From the NCBI RefSeq assembly GCF_016428755.1, contig NZ_JAELTI010000027.1, positions 1 through 53,145 on the forward strand: DNA of 53,145 nt, written 5' to 3'. The first letter of the stretch is position 1. Each line of letters begins with the position of its first letter. This document shows positions 32,251 through 40,021 of this stretch, in pieces. The position numbers and the translations under genes were made by a program. The stretch comes from Allobosea sp. ASV33. GTDB taxonomy: Bacteria > Pseudomonadota > Alphaproteobacteria > Rhizobiales > Beijerinckiaceae. Under the pieces are notes generated by a model. It did not search any database, was not told the origin of the DNA, and saw only the letters and a program-made list of their open reading frames with translations.

Positions 32251-33422
32251 CGCGCCAGAACCTTCATCGCGCCATCGAGCCCGTCGAGCGTCAGTGGGAA
32301 CATGCGCCCGCCCATCAGCCCGCCGATCTGGCGGATCGACTGGGTGTAGTTCCAGAGATTCTGCTGCACCGGGTTGAGCCAGACCGATTTCGGGAACTTG
32401 GTCGCCAGACGCTCCATCCAGACCTCGCCGGCCTCCTCGTTCCAGTGCTCGACCGAGCCGCCGGGCATCGCGATTTCATAGGGGCTCATCGAGGCGTCGC
32501 CGACGAAGACGAGGCGGTAGTCGGAAGGGTAGGTCCGGAGCACGTCCCAGGTCGCGATCTGCTGGTCGTGGCGGCGCCGGTTCTCCTTCCAGACCCGCTC
32601 ATAGGGGCAGTTATGGAAGTAGAAATGCTCGAAATGCTTGAACTCGGCCCGCGCCGCCGAGAACAGCTCCTCGGCCAGTTCGATATGCCAGTCCATCGAC
32701 CCGCCGACATCGAGGAAGAGCAGCACCTTCACGGCGTTGCGGCGTTCAGGCCGCAGCTTGACGTCGAGATAGCCGTGCCGGGCGGTCTCGGAAATCGTGT
32801 TGTCGAGATCGAGTTCCTCGGCCGCGCCGGTGCGGGCGAAGCGGCGCAGGCGCCGGAGCGCGATCCGCATGTTGCGCACGCCGAGCTCGCGCGTATCGTC
32901 GAAATCCTTGAACTCGCGCTTGTCCCAGACCTTCACCGCGCGGAAATTGCGGTTCTTGTCCTGGCCGATGCGGATGCCTTCGGGATTGTAGCCATAGGCG
33001 CCATAGGGCGAGGTGCCGGCGGTGCCGATCCACTTGTTGCCGCCCTGATGGCGGCCCTTCTGCTCGTCGAGCCGCTGTTTCAGCGTCTCCCAGAGCTTCT
33101 CCCAGCCCATCGCGTCGATCTGGGCCTTCTCTTCGTCGGTCAGGAATTTCTCGGCGAGCTTGCGCAGCCATTCCTCGGGAATGCCGGCTTCCTCGATCGC
33201 CTGCTGCAGCGTCTCCATGCCCTTGAAGACCTGGGCGAAGACGCGGTCGAACTTGTCGAGATGGCGCTCGTCCTTCACCAGGGTGGCGCGGGCGAGATAG
33301 TAGAACTCGTCGACCCGATGCTCGGCGAGGTCGGCCTCGACCCCTTCGAGCAGCGTCAGGTATTCGCGCAAGGTCACCGGGACCTTGGCGGCGCGCAGAT
33401 CGGTGAAGAGGCGAAGGAACAT
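32247..33422 (-). CDS. CoxE-like VWA domain protein
   Basis: A 391-residue cytoplasmic protein. The N-terminus MFLRLFTDLRAAKVPVTLREYLTLLEG and the middle part match the CoxE family (COG3552). The von Willebrand A domain starts at about residue 225, with LLFLDVGGSMDWHIE carrying a metal-site-like D-x-G-x-S. CoxE-type proteins work with MoxR/CoxD AAA+ ATPases to insert metals or activate enzymes. No MoxR gene is beside it here. It is the first gene of a two-gene unit with the membrane protein that follows. A REP element lies seven bases before its start. Confidence 0.88.
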   Translation of the reverse strand: MFLRLFTDLRAAKVPVTLREYLTLLEGVEADLAEHRVDEFYYLARATLVKDERHLDKFDRVFAQVFKGMETLQQAIEEAGIPEEWLRKLAEKFLTDEEKAQIDAMGWEKLWETLKQRLDEQKGRHQGGNKWIGTAGTSPYGAYGYNPEGIRIGQDKNRNFRAVKVWDKREFKDFDDTRELGVRNMRIALRRLRRFARTGAAEELDLDNTISETARHGYLDVKLRPERRNAVKVLLFLDVGGSMDWHIELAEELFSAARAEFKHFEHFYFHNCPYERVWKENRRRHDQQIATWDVLRTYPSDYRLVFVGDASMSPYEIAMPGGSVEHWNEEAGEVWMERLATKFPKSVWLNPVQQNLWNYTQSIRQIGGLMGGRMFPLTLDGLDGAMKVLAR

Positions 33423-33429
33423 GAGACGG

Positions 33430-33506
33430 CGTCATTCTCGGGCGGAGCGAAGCGTGGACCCGAGAATCTCGCCGAAGAGATGCCGGGGTCAAGCCCGAGC
33501 ATGACG
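33430..33506. repeat. REP-like palindrome, family 1 (copy H)
   Basis: Bounded by CGTCATTCTCGGGC and GCCCGAGCATGACG. It lies just before the VWA gene start and 63 nt behind the HU stop (minus strand), so it could separate HU transcription from the VWA gene. Confidence 0.82.
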
Positions 33507-33568
33507 ACGAGCCTCAAGCAGCGTCCGCGCTTTAGGTGCAGACGCTGCTCGAACCCGAACGTTGGCTG

Positions 33569-33841
33569 TTACGCCACCGCGTCGGCGAGGTCCTTGGTGA
33601 CCTTGAACTTCACGACGGTCTTGGCGGGCACCTTGATGGTCGCGCCGGTCGACGGGTTGCGGGCCTCGCGGGCCTCGCGCTTGGCGGCGGAGAGCTTGCC
33701 GATGCCGCCGAGCGTGACGTCGTCGCCGCTCTTCAGGGTCTTGGCGACGGTCGCGCCGAGAGAGGTCAGGATGGCCGAGACGTCGGCCTTGGTCTTGCCG
33801 GTCTCTTCGGCGATGGCGGCAATCAGTTCGTTCTTGGTCAT
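33569..33841 (-). CDS. hup: HU family DNA-binding protein
   Basis: A 90-residue nucleoid protein. It begins MTKNELIAAIAEETGKTKADVSAIL, has VTLGGIGKLSAAKREAREARNPSTG with the DNA-binding arm (RNPSTGATIKVPAKTVVKFK), and ends near KDLADAVA. Full family length. It binds and bends DNA non-specifically as a dimer. The ATG is preceded by an excellent ribosome site, AAGGAGG, as expected for an abundant protein. Monocistronic by position. Confidence 0.97.
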   Translation of the reverse strand: MTKNELIAAIAEETGKTKADVSAILTSLGATVAKTLKSGDDVTLGGIGKLSAAKREAREARNPSTGATIKVPAKTVVKFKVTKDLADAVA

Positions 33842-34165
33842 GAAAATCCTCCTTGAGAAGGTGCTTCAGGCGTCGCGTGCTGGATGACGGCCGTTCATGC
33901 TCGTTTCCGACACGAGCGACCGCGACACATGGATGACATTCGCGGCGCGCAACTCACGCAGTTGCCACGGTTATCGTGGAAAGACGATGCCCACGGCGGT
34001 AGATACGCACAGGAAACGGCTTCGTTCCGTCCGTTTTTGGGCCGATACGTGGCCAGTTGAGAACCAAAGCAATCTGATGCGTGGCGATTGACCAAGGTCA
34101 GGCGCTCCGAGCCTGCGAATCGCCATGGCGGCGGGCAGGGCCGCCACCATGGCAGAGGAACGTCC
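33842..34165. other. Intergenic region between the nucleoside importer and HU genes
   Basis: 324 bases. It carries the HU promoter region and, at its right end, a hairpin behind the BMP gene (34122-34153). A 64-codon frame at 33897-34091 shows no protein-like features. No REP element is present here. Confidence 0.5.
34122..34153 (-). terminator. Hairpin behind the BMP-type binding-protein gene
   Basis: GCCATGGCGGCGG and CCGCCACCATGGC form a 13-bp stem around a six-base loop, 12 nt behind the stop at 34166. The single mismatch becomes a G-U pair only in the minus-strand RNA, which supports a leftward transcript. There is no U-run, so it may protect the message end or depend on Rho rather than terminate by itself. 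Confidence 0.5.
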
Positions 34166-35245
34166 TCAGGCCTGGATGCCGTCGACGTACCAGTCCATCT
34201 TCGAGAGCAGTTCGTCGCTGGCCTTCTCGCCGGCCTTGAGGCGGATTTCGCCCTTCTGGTCCTTCAATTCGCCGGTGAAGGGGTGGAGCGTGCCGGCGAT
34301 GATGCCCTTGGTCACCTCGTCGGCGGCGGCGCGGGCAGCCGGGGTGACGGCGTCGTTATAGGGCGCGATCTTGACCATGCCCTCCTTCAGCCCGTGCCAG
34401 ACGGCGCCGCTCTTCCAGTTGCCGTCCATGACGTCCTTGACGCGCTTGATGTAGTAGCCCGACCAGTCGTCGACGATGGCCGAGAGATGGGCCTTGGGCG
34501 CGAAGGACCTCATGTCCGAGGCCTGGCCGAAGGCGAAGACGCCGCGCTGCTCGGCCGCCTGGAGCGGGGCGGCGGAATCGGTATGCTGGGTGATCATGTC
34601 GGCGCCCTGGTCGATCAGCGCCTTGGCCGCGTCGGCCTCCTTGGCGGGGTCGTACCAGGTCGAGCACCAGACGACCTTGGTCTTGAAGTTCGGGTTCACC
34701 TTGCGGGCGGCGAGGTGGAAGGCGTTGATGCCCATCACGACTTCCGGGATCGGGAAGGAGGCGACATAGCCCGCCTGGCCGGTCTTCGACATATGGCCGG
34801 CGATGGTGCCGATCACCGCGCGGCCCTCATAGAAGCGCGCATCGTAGGTCGCGACATTCTCGGCGCGCATATAGCCGGTGGCGTGCTCGAAATGGATCTT
34901 CGGGAACTGCTTGGCGACCTGGATCGTCGGGTTCATGAAGCCGAAGGAGGTCGTGAAGATCAGCTGGTTGCCGGCCTGGGCGAGCTGGCGGATGGCGCGG
35001 GCGGCATCCGGGCCCTCGGCGACGTTCTCGATGAAGCTGGTCTTGATCTTGGCGCCGTATTCCTTCTCCAGCGCGAGCCGGCCCTGGTTATGCGTCCAGG
35101 TATAGCCGTGGTCGCCGATCGGGCCGACATAGACGAAGCCGACGCCGAGCGGGGCCTGCGCCGAGGCGCCGCGGCCGAGGATCGGCAAGGTGGAGGCGGC
35201 GGCCGCGCCGAAGGTCAGCTTGCGGCGGGTGATGATGCTGGTCAT
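34166..35245 (-). CDS. BMP family ABC transporter substrate-binding protein
   Basis: A 359-residue binding protein of the BMP/Med family, whose members bind nucleosides or purines. The N-terminus MTSIITRRKLTFGAAAAS carries a twin-arginine signal ending near GASAQ. The mature domain reads VGFVYVGPIGDHGYTWTHNQG and later FTTSFGFMNPTIQVAKQFP, the family pattern. I chose the ATG at 35245 because of the signal peptide. It is the last gene of a leftward series: xdhA, xdhB, xdhC, ATPase, two permeases, then this gene. A purine base or nucleoside is the likely ligand from this context. Confidence 0.93.
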   Translation of the reverse strand: MTSIITRRKLTFGAAAASTLPILGRGASAQAPLGVGFVYVGPIGDHGYTWTHNQGRLALEKEYGAKIKTSFIENVAEGPDAARAIRQLAQAGNQLIFTTSFGFMNPTIQVAKQFPKIHFEHATGYMRAENVATYDARFYEGRAVIGTIAGHMSKTGQAGYVASFPIPEVVMGINAFHLAARKVNPNFKTKVVWCSTWYDPAKEADAAKALIDQGADMITQHTDSAAPLQAAEQRGVFAFGQASDMRSFAPKAHLSAIVDDWSGYYIKRVKDVMDGNWKSGAVWHGLKEGMVKIAPYNDAVTPAARAAADEVTKGIIAGTLHPFTGELKDQKGEIRLKAGEKASDELLSKMDWYVDGIQA

Positions 35246-35277
35246 TTCCAAAGAACTCCCCGTTGTGGGTTGCGGCG

Positions 35278-36201
35278 TCAGGACGCCGAGAAAGGTTTGC
35301 CGAGGCAGGCGGGCGCGTCGAGCCGGCCGGTCTTCCGTCCTAGCGACATCATGGTCAGAACTGCAATCGTCGCAAGGTAGGGGGCCATTGCCAGAACCTC
35401 CGGCGCGAGCCAGTTGACGCCGGCTGCCTTGAGCTGCAATTCGAGCGTCATGACGGCACCGAAGAGATAGGCCCCGAGCAGCAGGCGCCCCGGCTTCCAG
35501 GCCGAGAACACGACCAGCGCCAGCGCGATCCAGCCGCGCCCCGCCGTCAGCCGGTCCGCCCACATCGGCGTCAGCGCCAGCGAGAAATAGGCGCCGCCGA
35601 GCCCAGCAAGCGCACCGCCGAAGGCGACCGCCGCATAGCGGATGGCGACCACCGGATAGCCGATCGCATGGGCCGAGGCGTCGTTCTCACCGACGGCGCG
35701 CAGGATCAACCCCGGCCGCGTCCGGCGCAGGAACCAGCTCACGCCCGCAACCAGGGCGAAGGATAGATAGACCAGGATATCGTGGCCGAAGATCACGCGC
35801 AGGATCGGATGGTCGGAGAGCGCCGCCGGGAACACCGGCTGGAGCCGCGTGATGGTGCGCCCCACGAACCCGGCGCCGATCAGCGACGACGCGCCGATGC
35901 CGAAGATCGTCAGTGCGAGCCCCGTCGCGACCTGATTGGCTGTCAGCGAGAGCGCGAGCACCGCGAAAATCATCGAGGCAGCGACGCCCGCGAAGGCCGC
36001 CGCAACGAGGCCGACGCCGGTGCTACCGGTCGAGAAGGCCACGGCGAAGCCCGCGACCGCGCCGCACAGCATCATGCCCTCGACGCCGAGATTGAGCACG
36101 CCGGCCTTCTCGGCGACGAGCTCGCCGAGCGAGGCCAGCAGCAGCGGCGTCGAAGCCGCGATCAGCGTCATGAGGATGGAGACGAGCATCGCGGAGGTCA
36201 T
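35278..36201 (-). CDS. ABC transporter permease, nucleoside-type (second)
   Basis: A 307-residue permease of the branched-chain/nucleoside class. It opens MTSAMLVSILMTLIAASTPLLLA, with GELVAEKAGVLNLGVEGMMLCGA as the family hallmark and about eight membrane segments. RPGLILRAVGENDASAHAIGYPV is the conserved coupling loop. The ATG at 36201 is 11 nt from a REP element; the open frame beyond it runs through that repeat and is not coding. It pairs with the first permease at 36368-37432, like NupQ and NupP in Bacillus subtilis. Confidence 0.93.
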   Translation of the reverse strand: MTSAMLVSILMTLIAASTPLLLASLGELVAEKAGVLNLGVEGMMLCGAVAGFAVAFSTGSTGVGLVAAAFAGVAASMIFAVLALSLTANQVATGLALTIFGIGASSLIGAGFVGRTITRLQPVFPAALSDHPILRVIFGHDILVYLSFALVAGVSWFLRRTRPGLILRAVGENDASAHAIGYPVVAIRYAAVAFGGALAGLGGAYFSLALTPMWADRLTAGRGWIALALVVFSAWKPGRLLLGAYLFGAVMTLELQLKAAGVNWLAPEVLAMAPYLATIAVLTMMSLGRKTGRLDAPACLGKPFSAS

Positions 36202-36212
36202 GGCTGGTCCCC

Positions 36213-36344
36213 TGTCATTCCGGGGCGCGCCGCAGGCGCGAACCCGGAACCCACGACTGGGCGAGCGTTCGCGATCATCCGTTTGAAAGGGTCCACCCGG
36301 TCGTAGGTTCCGGGTTCGTCGCTCCGCGACGCCCCGGAATGACA
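36213..36344. repeat. REP-like palindrome, family 1 (copy I, long form)
   Basis: TGTCATTCCGGGGCG and CGCCCCGGAATGACA form an exact inverted repeat at the ends. AACCCGGAACC pairs with GGTTCCGGGTT inside. It lies between the two permease genes of the nucleoside importer, 24 nt behind the first permease stop. Confidence 0.85.
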
Positions 36345-36367
36345 AAGGTGGGTGCGCATCGAAGCTG

Positions 36368-37432
36368 TCACGCCGCCCTCCGCTTGAATACGATCCGCCA
36401 CCTCACCAGCACGTCGGTCGCGAGCAGCATGAACAGCAGCATCGCCTGGAACAGGCCGGTCGCGGCCTGCGGCAGCCGGACCGTCGATTGCGCGATCTCG
36501 CCGCCGACATAGGTTCCAGCCAGCACGATGCCGCCGAAGACGATGCCGAGCGGGTTCAGCCGCCCGAGGAAGGCGACGATGATCGCGGTGAAGCCATAGC
36601 CGACCGGGAATTGCGGCGTGAGCTGGCCGAACGGGCCGGCCGCCTCGAACAACCCGGCGAGGCCCGCTAGCGCACCGCTGATCAGCATCGTGGCCCAGGT
36701 CGTCCGCGCCGCGCTGAAGCCGCCATGGCGCGCCGCGGCCGGCGCGAGGCCGACGACCTTGATCGCATAGCCCGCGGTGGTCTTTTCCATCAGCAGCCAG
36801 GCGATGACCGCGAGCGCGAGAGCGGCGGGGATACCGAGATGGACGAGTGTCCCCTCCAGCACAGTCGGTAGCGTCTGGTCCGCCGTGAACATCCGCGTCT
36901 GCGGGAAATTGAAGCCGCCCGGGTCCTTCCACGGGCCACGCACCAGGAAATACAGGAACTGCACGGCGACATAGGTCAGCATCAGGCTGGTCAGGATTTC
37001 GCTGACCTGCAGCTTGACGCGCAGAAAGGCCGGGATCGCCGCCCAGGCCATGCCGCCGAGGATGCCGGCCAGCACCATGGCGGGCAGGATCCACCAGCCC
37101 GTCATGTCATAGGTCAGCAGCGCGACGCCGGTGCCGGCGATGGCGCCCATGACGTATTGCCCCTCGGCGCCGATATTCCAGACATTGGCCCGGAAGCCGA
37201 TGGCGAGACCGAGCGCGATCATCACCAGCGGCGCGCCCTTGACCCCGATATCGCCCCAGCGCTGCGGCTCCAGGAAGGGCGTCAGGAAGATGCTCTCGAC
37301 CGCGTGAAAGCCGTCATAGCCGATGGCGGTGAAGACGATCATGCCGATCAGCATGGTGAGAGCGATCGCGATCAGCGGGCTCAAGGCCAGCATCAGCATG
37401 CTGGGTTCGCGGCGGCGGCGCCATTCAAGCAT
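36368..37432 (-). CDS. ABC transporter permease, nucleoside-type (first)
   Basis: A 354-residue permease with about ten hydrophobic segments. It has LGLAIGFRANVWNIGAEGQYVMG, the counterpart of the hallmark in its partner, and EKTTAGYAIKVVGLAPAAARHGG as the coupling loop. Its ATG overlaps the ATPase stop region by eight bases. It forms the transmembrane pore with the second permease. Transport direction is import, from the presence of the BMP binding protein. Confidence 0.92.
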   Translation of the reverse strand: MLEWRRRREPSMLMLALSPLIAIALTMLIGMIVFTAIGYDGFHAVESIFLTPFLEPQRWGDIGVKGAPLVMIALGLAIGFRANVWNIGAEGQYVMGAIAGTGVALLTYDMTGWWILPAMVLAGILGGMAWAAIPAFLRVKLQVSEILTSLMLTYVAVQFLYFLVRGPWKDPGGFNFPQTRMFTADQTLPTVLEGTLVHLGIPAALALAVIAWLLMEKTTAGYAIKVVGLAPAAARHGGFSAARTTWATMLISGALAGLAGLFEAAGPFGQLTPQFPVGYGFTAIIVAFLGRLNPLGIVFGGIVLAGTYVGGEIAQSTVRLPQAATGLFQAMLLFMLLATDVLVRWRIVFKRRAA

Positions 37433-38969
37433 GGGCTGCCTCCGTGCCGTGGACGCCGCCCATCATCAGGCCGATCTCGTCGATGCCGAGGCTGGCGACC
37501 GGGCGCGGCGCCGACAAACGCCCCTCGTTGATGACGCAGAGCCGGTCGGCAAGCTCCAGCAATTCGTCGAGGTCCTGCGATATCACCACCACGGCCGAGC
37601 CCTTGGCGGCGAGGTCGACGAGTTCCTGCCGGATCGCGGCGGCGGCACCGGCATCGACGCCCCAGGTCGGCTGCGAGACGACGAGCACGGCCGGCTGCTG
37701 GCCGATCTCGCGGCCCATGATGAATTTCTGCAGGTTGCCGCCCGAGAGCGAGCGGGCGAGCGCAGCATTGCCGGTGGTCCGGACGTCGAAGAGCTTGATG
37801 ACCCCATCGGCGAAACGCCGGACGGCGCCCGTGCTGATAAAGCCGTGCGGCGCCAGCGGCAGGCGATGGCGCGCCGTCAGGATGCCGTTATCGGCGAGCG
37901 AGAAATCCGGCACCGCGGCATGGCCGTTGCGCTCTTCGGGCACGCAGGCGAGGCCGAGCCCCCGGCGCGCGCCTGCGCCTTCCAGGCCGACAGCTTTCCC
38001 GTCGAGTTTGATCGCTTCGGCATGGGCTGCGAGCTGTTCGCCCGAGAGCGCGGTCAGGAGTTCGGCCTGCCCGTTGCCGGCAACGCCGGCAACGCCGAGA
38101 ATCTCGCCGGCCCGCGCCTCGAAGGAAACACTCTCCAGGTCGGTGCCGAAAGGCGGCTCGCCGGGGAGCGAGAGACCCTTGATCTCCAGCCGGACGGCGC
38201 CCGAGGTCGCCGTCTTGCTGTGCTCGATCTTGCGCAGCTCCGCGCCGATCATCAGCTCGGCCATGCGCTTGGTCGTCTCGATCTTGGGATCGCAGGTCGC
38301 GACGACGCGCCCGCCGCGCAGGATGGTGGCGCTGTCGCAGAGCGCTTTGATCTCGTGCAGCTTGTGCGAGATGTAGAGGATCGAGCAGCCCTCAGTCGCG
38401 ATCTGCCTGAGCGTCGCGAACAGGCGCTCGACCTCCTGCGGCGTCAGAACCGAGGTCGGCTCGTCCATGATCAGCAGCTTCGGCTTCTGCAGCAGGCAGC
38501 GCACGATTTCGATGCGCTGGCGCTCGCCGACCGAAAGCGTATGCACCTCCCGCTCCGGATCGAGCGGCAGCGAATAGGATTGCAGGATCGCAGCGACTTG
38601 GCTCTTGAGCTTCTCGCGATCGACGGCTTCGTCGAGGCCGAGCGCGATGTTCTCGATCACCGTCATCGCGTCGAACAGCGAGAAGTGCTGGAAGACCATG
38701 CCGATGCCGAGCTTGCGCGCGGCCGTGGGCGAGGGGATCGCAACGGGCGAGCCGTTCCAGGAGATTGTGCCTTCGTCGGCCTGCTGGACGCCGTAGATGA
38801 TCTTGACCAGCGTCGACTTGCCGGCGCCGTTCTCGCCGAGCAGGGCGTGGATTTCGCCGGGTTGGACGCTCAGGCTGATGTCCTCATTGGCTTTGACGCC
38901 GGGAAAGCTCTTCGAAACATGGGCGAGCGCCAGCCGCGGCGGCACATCCTGCTCACGCGGCTGATTCAT
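37425..38969 (-). CDS. ABC transporter ATP-binding protein, nucleoside-type (duplicated)
   Basis: A 514-residue protein with two ATPase domains, like NupO, XylG or RbsA. Domain 1 (about 12-250): Walker A GENGAGKST, signature LSVGERQRIEIVRCL, Walker B LLIMDEPTSVLTP. Domain 2 (about 270-505): a degenerate Walker A GVAGNGQAE and the signature LSGGNLQKFIMGREI, with Walker B VLVVSQPTWGVD, where Ser-Gln replaces the catalytic Asp-Glu. Domain 2 is therefore probably non-hydrolysing, as in related importers. The start at 38969 lies within the last 17 bases of xdhC, coupling the two genes. Confidence 0.93.
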   Translation of the reverse strand: MNQPREQDVPPRLALAHVSKSFPGVKANEDISLSVQPGEIHALLGENGAGKSTLVKIIYGVQQADEGTISWNGSPVAIPSPTAARKLGIGMVFQHFSLFDAMTVIENIALGLDEAVDREKLKSQVAAILQSYSLPLDPEREVHTLSVGERQRIEIVRCLLQKPKLLIMDEPTSVLTPQEVERLFATLRQIATEGCSILYISHKLHEIKALCDSATILRGGRVVATCDPKIETTKRMAELMIGAELRKIEHSKTATSGAVRLEIKGLSLPGEPPFGTDLESVSFEARAGEILGVAGVAGNGQAELLTALSGEQLAAHAEAIKLDGKAVGLEGAGARRGLGLACVPEERNGHAAVPDFSLADNGILTARHRLPLAPHGFISTGAVRRFADGVIKLFDVRTTGNAALARSLSGGNLQKFIMGREIGQQPAVLVVSQPTWGVDAGAAAAIRQELVDLAAKGSAVVVISQDLDELLELADRLCVINEGRLSAPRPVASLGIDEIGLMMGGVHGTEAAHA

Positions 38970-39795
38970 GTCGCGACCGTCTCCCTTTCGCCGGCTCCCG
39001 GCGGCCAAGCAAGCAACGCACCAGCTCGGCCGCCGTCAAGGCCGCGATCACCTCCGGCCGCTTGTCGTCCACATCCGAACCGCCGATCGGACAGGTCAAC
39101 CGGGTCAGCGTCTCGCGCCGCCCGCCGCTGCGCAGGAAGCTCGCCTCGAAACGGACGCGCTTCGTGGCCGAGCCGATCATGCCGACATAGGCGGCATCGC
39201 CGCGCGCCAGCGCCGCCTCCGTCAGCCGGTAGTCGAGCGCGTGGCTATGCGAGAGCACGACGAAAGCGGCATTCGCCTGCGTGCTGGCGATCGCATCGAC
39301 GGGATCGGCCATGCGGATGCAGGTGACCGCCGCCGGCAGCCCGCTCATGACGTCGTCGCGATCGTCGATCAGCGACACGGTGAACTGCAGGGGCGCCAGC
39401 GCCTGCGCGAGAGCCCGGCCGGTATGGCCGGCACCGAAGATCAGGACGGGCGGCCGCGCCGCGGCTTCGGCCTTCTCGCGGGCGCTGAACAGAGCGATCT
39501 CGGCCGCGCCGGCGTGGCGCAGCGACACGCGCACGCGCCCGCCGCAGCACTGCCCCATCTGCGGGCCGAGCGGGATGTCGAGCAACTGATCCTCGGCGCC
39601 CTCGCTCAGCATGTGGCGGGCGAGGTCGATGCAGTGGAACTCGAGCTGCCCGCCGCCGATGGTCCCCGCGATGGCACCTGGGCTGACGGCCATGCAGGCG
39701 CCGGCCTCGCGCGGCGTCGAGCCTTCGGTGCCCTCGATCCGCACGAGAACGATGCCGTCGCGGTGATAGGCGGTGAGGAAGGCCGCGAGGGTCAT
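38953..39795 (-). CDS. xdhC: Xanthine dehydrogenase accessory protein XdhC
   Basis: A 280-residue chaperone that binds molybdenum cofactor, helps sulfurate it and inserts it into XdhB. The N-terminal XdhC/CoxI domain has VLVRIEGTEGSTPREAGACM and GTIGGGQLEFHCI. GQCCGGRVRVSL carries a Cys pair. The C-terminal Rossmann-like domain has LIFGAGHTGRALAQAL and YVGMIGSATKRVRF. It is separated from xdhB by a 226-bp gap filled by a REPIN-like element, and its last 17 bases overlap the start of the nucleoside importer ATPase. Oxidase maturation and purine import are thus in one transcription unit. Confidence 0.95.
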   Translation of the reverse strand: MTLAAFLTAYHRDGIVLVRIEGTEGSTPREAGACMAVSPGAIAGTIGGGQLEFHCIDLARHMLSEGAEDQLLDIPLGPQMGQCCGGRVRVSLRHAGAAEIALFSAREKAEAAARPPVLIFGAGHTGRALAQALAPLQFTVSLIDDRDDVMSGLPAAVTCIRMADPVDAIASTQANAAFVVLSHSHALDYRLTEAALARGDAAYVGMIGSATKRVRFEASFLRSGGRRETLTRLTCPIGGSDVDDKRPEVIAALTAAELVRCLLGRREPAKGRRSRHESAA

Positions 39796-39825
39796 GTCGC
39801 TCTCCCGCGAGGTTGTCCCGAAGGG

Positions 39826-39991
39826 CGCGGGGAACCCCTCTCCTGTAAGGAGAGGGGCAGGGGTGAGGTGTAGTCCGCTGGACCAGTAAAGCGGTGGATT
39901 TGCAGGGGCGCTGCGGGGAGGGCGCCGCCAAAGCGTCCGAGGACCGACCCCTCACCCTGCCCTCTCCCTATGGGAGAGGGTTCCCCGCGCT
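39826..39991. repeat. REPIN-like inverted pair, family 3
   Basis: Two arms of about 43 bp, at 39826-39870 and 39948-39991, are near-exact reverse complements: GCGCGGGGAACCCCTCTCC at the left and GAGAGGGTTCCCCGCGC at the right. Each arm has its own hairpin (CCCCTCTCC/GGAGAGGGG; CCCTCTCCC/GGGAGAGGG). The 77-bp middle is unrelated sequence. It sits about 30 nt behind the xdhB stop. Such a structure fits a small non-autonomous mobile unit. Confidence 0.9.
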
Positions 39992-40021
39992 TTTCTCGGT
40001 GAAGGATGCGGCGAAGCCTCC

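Noticed and set aside
33897..34091. A 64-codon frame in the HU upstream region
   Set aside because: No ribosome site and no protein-like features; the region more likely holds the HU promoter.
34088..35380. A 430-codon plus-strand frame opposite the BMP gene
   Set aside because: Shadow frame with no domain; the minus-strand gene has a Tat signal and the BMP family pattern.
37323..39326. A 667-codon plus-strand frame across the nucleoside importer ATPase
   Set aside because: It lies opposite a protein with complete Walker and signature motifs; the composition is that of a shadow frame.
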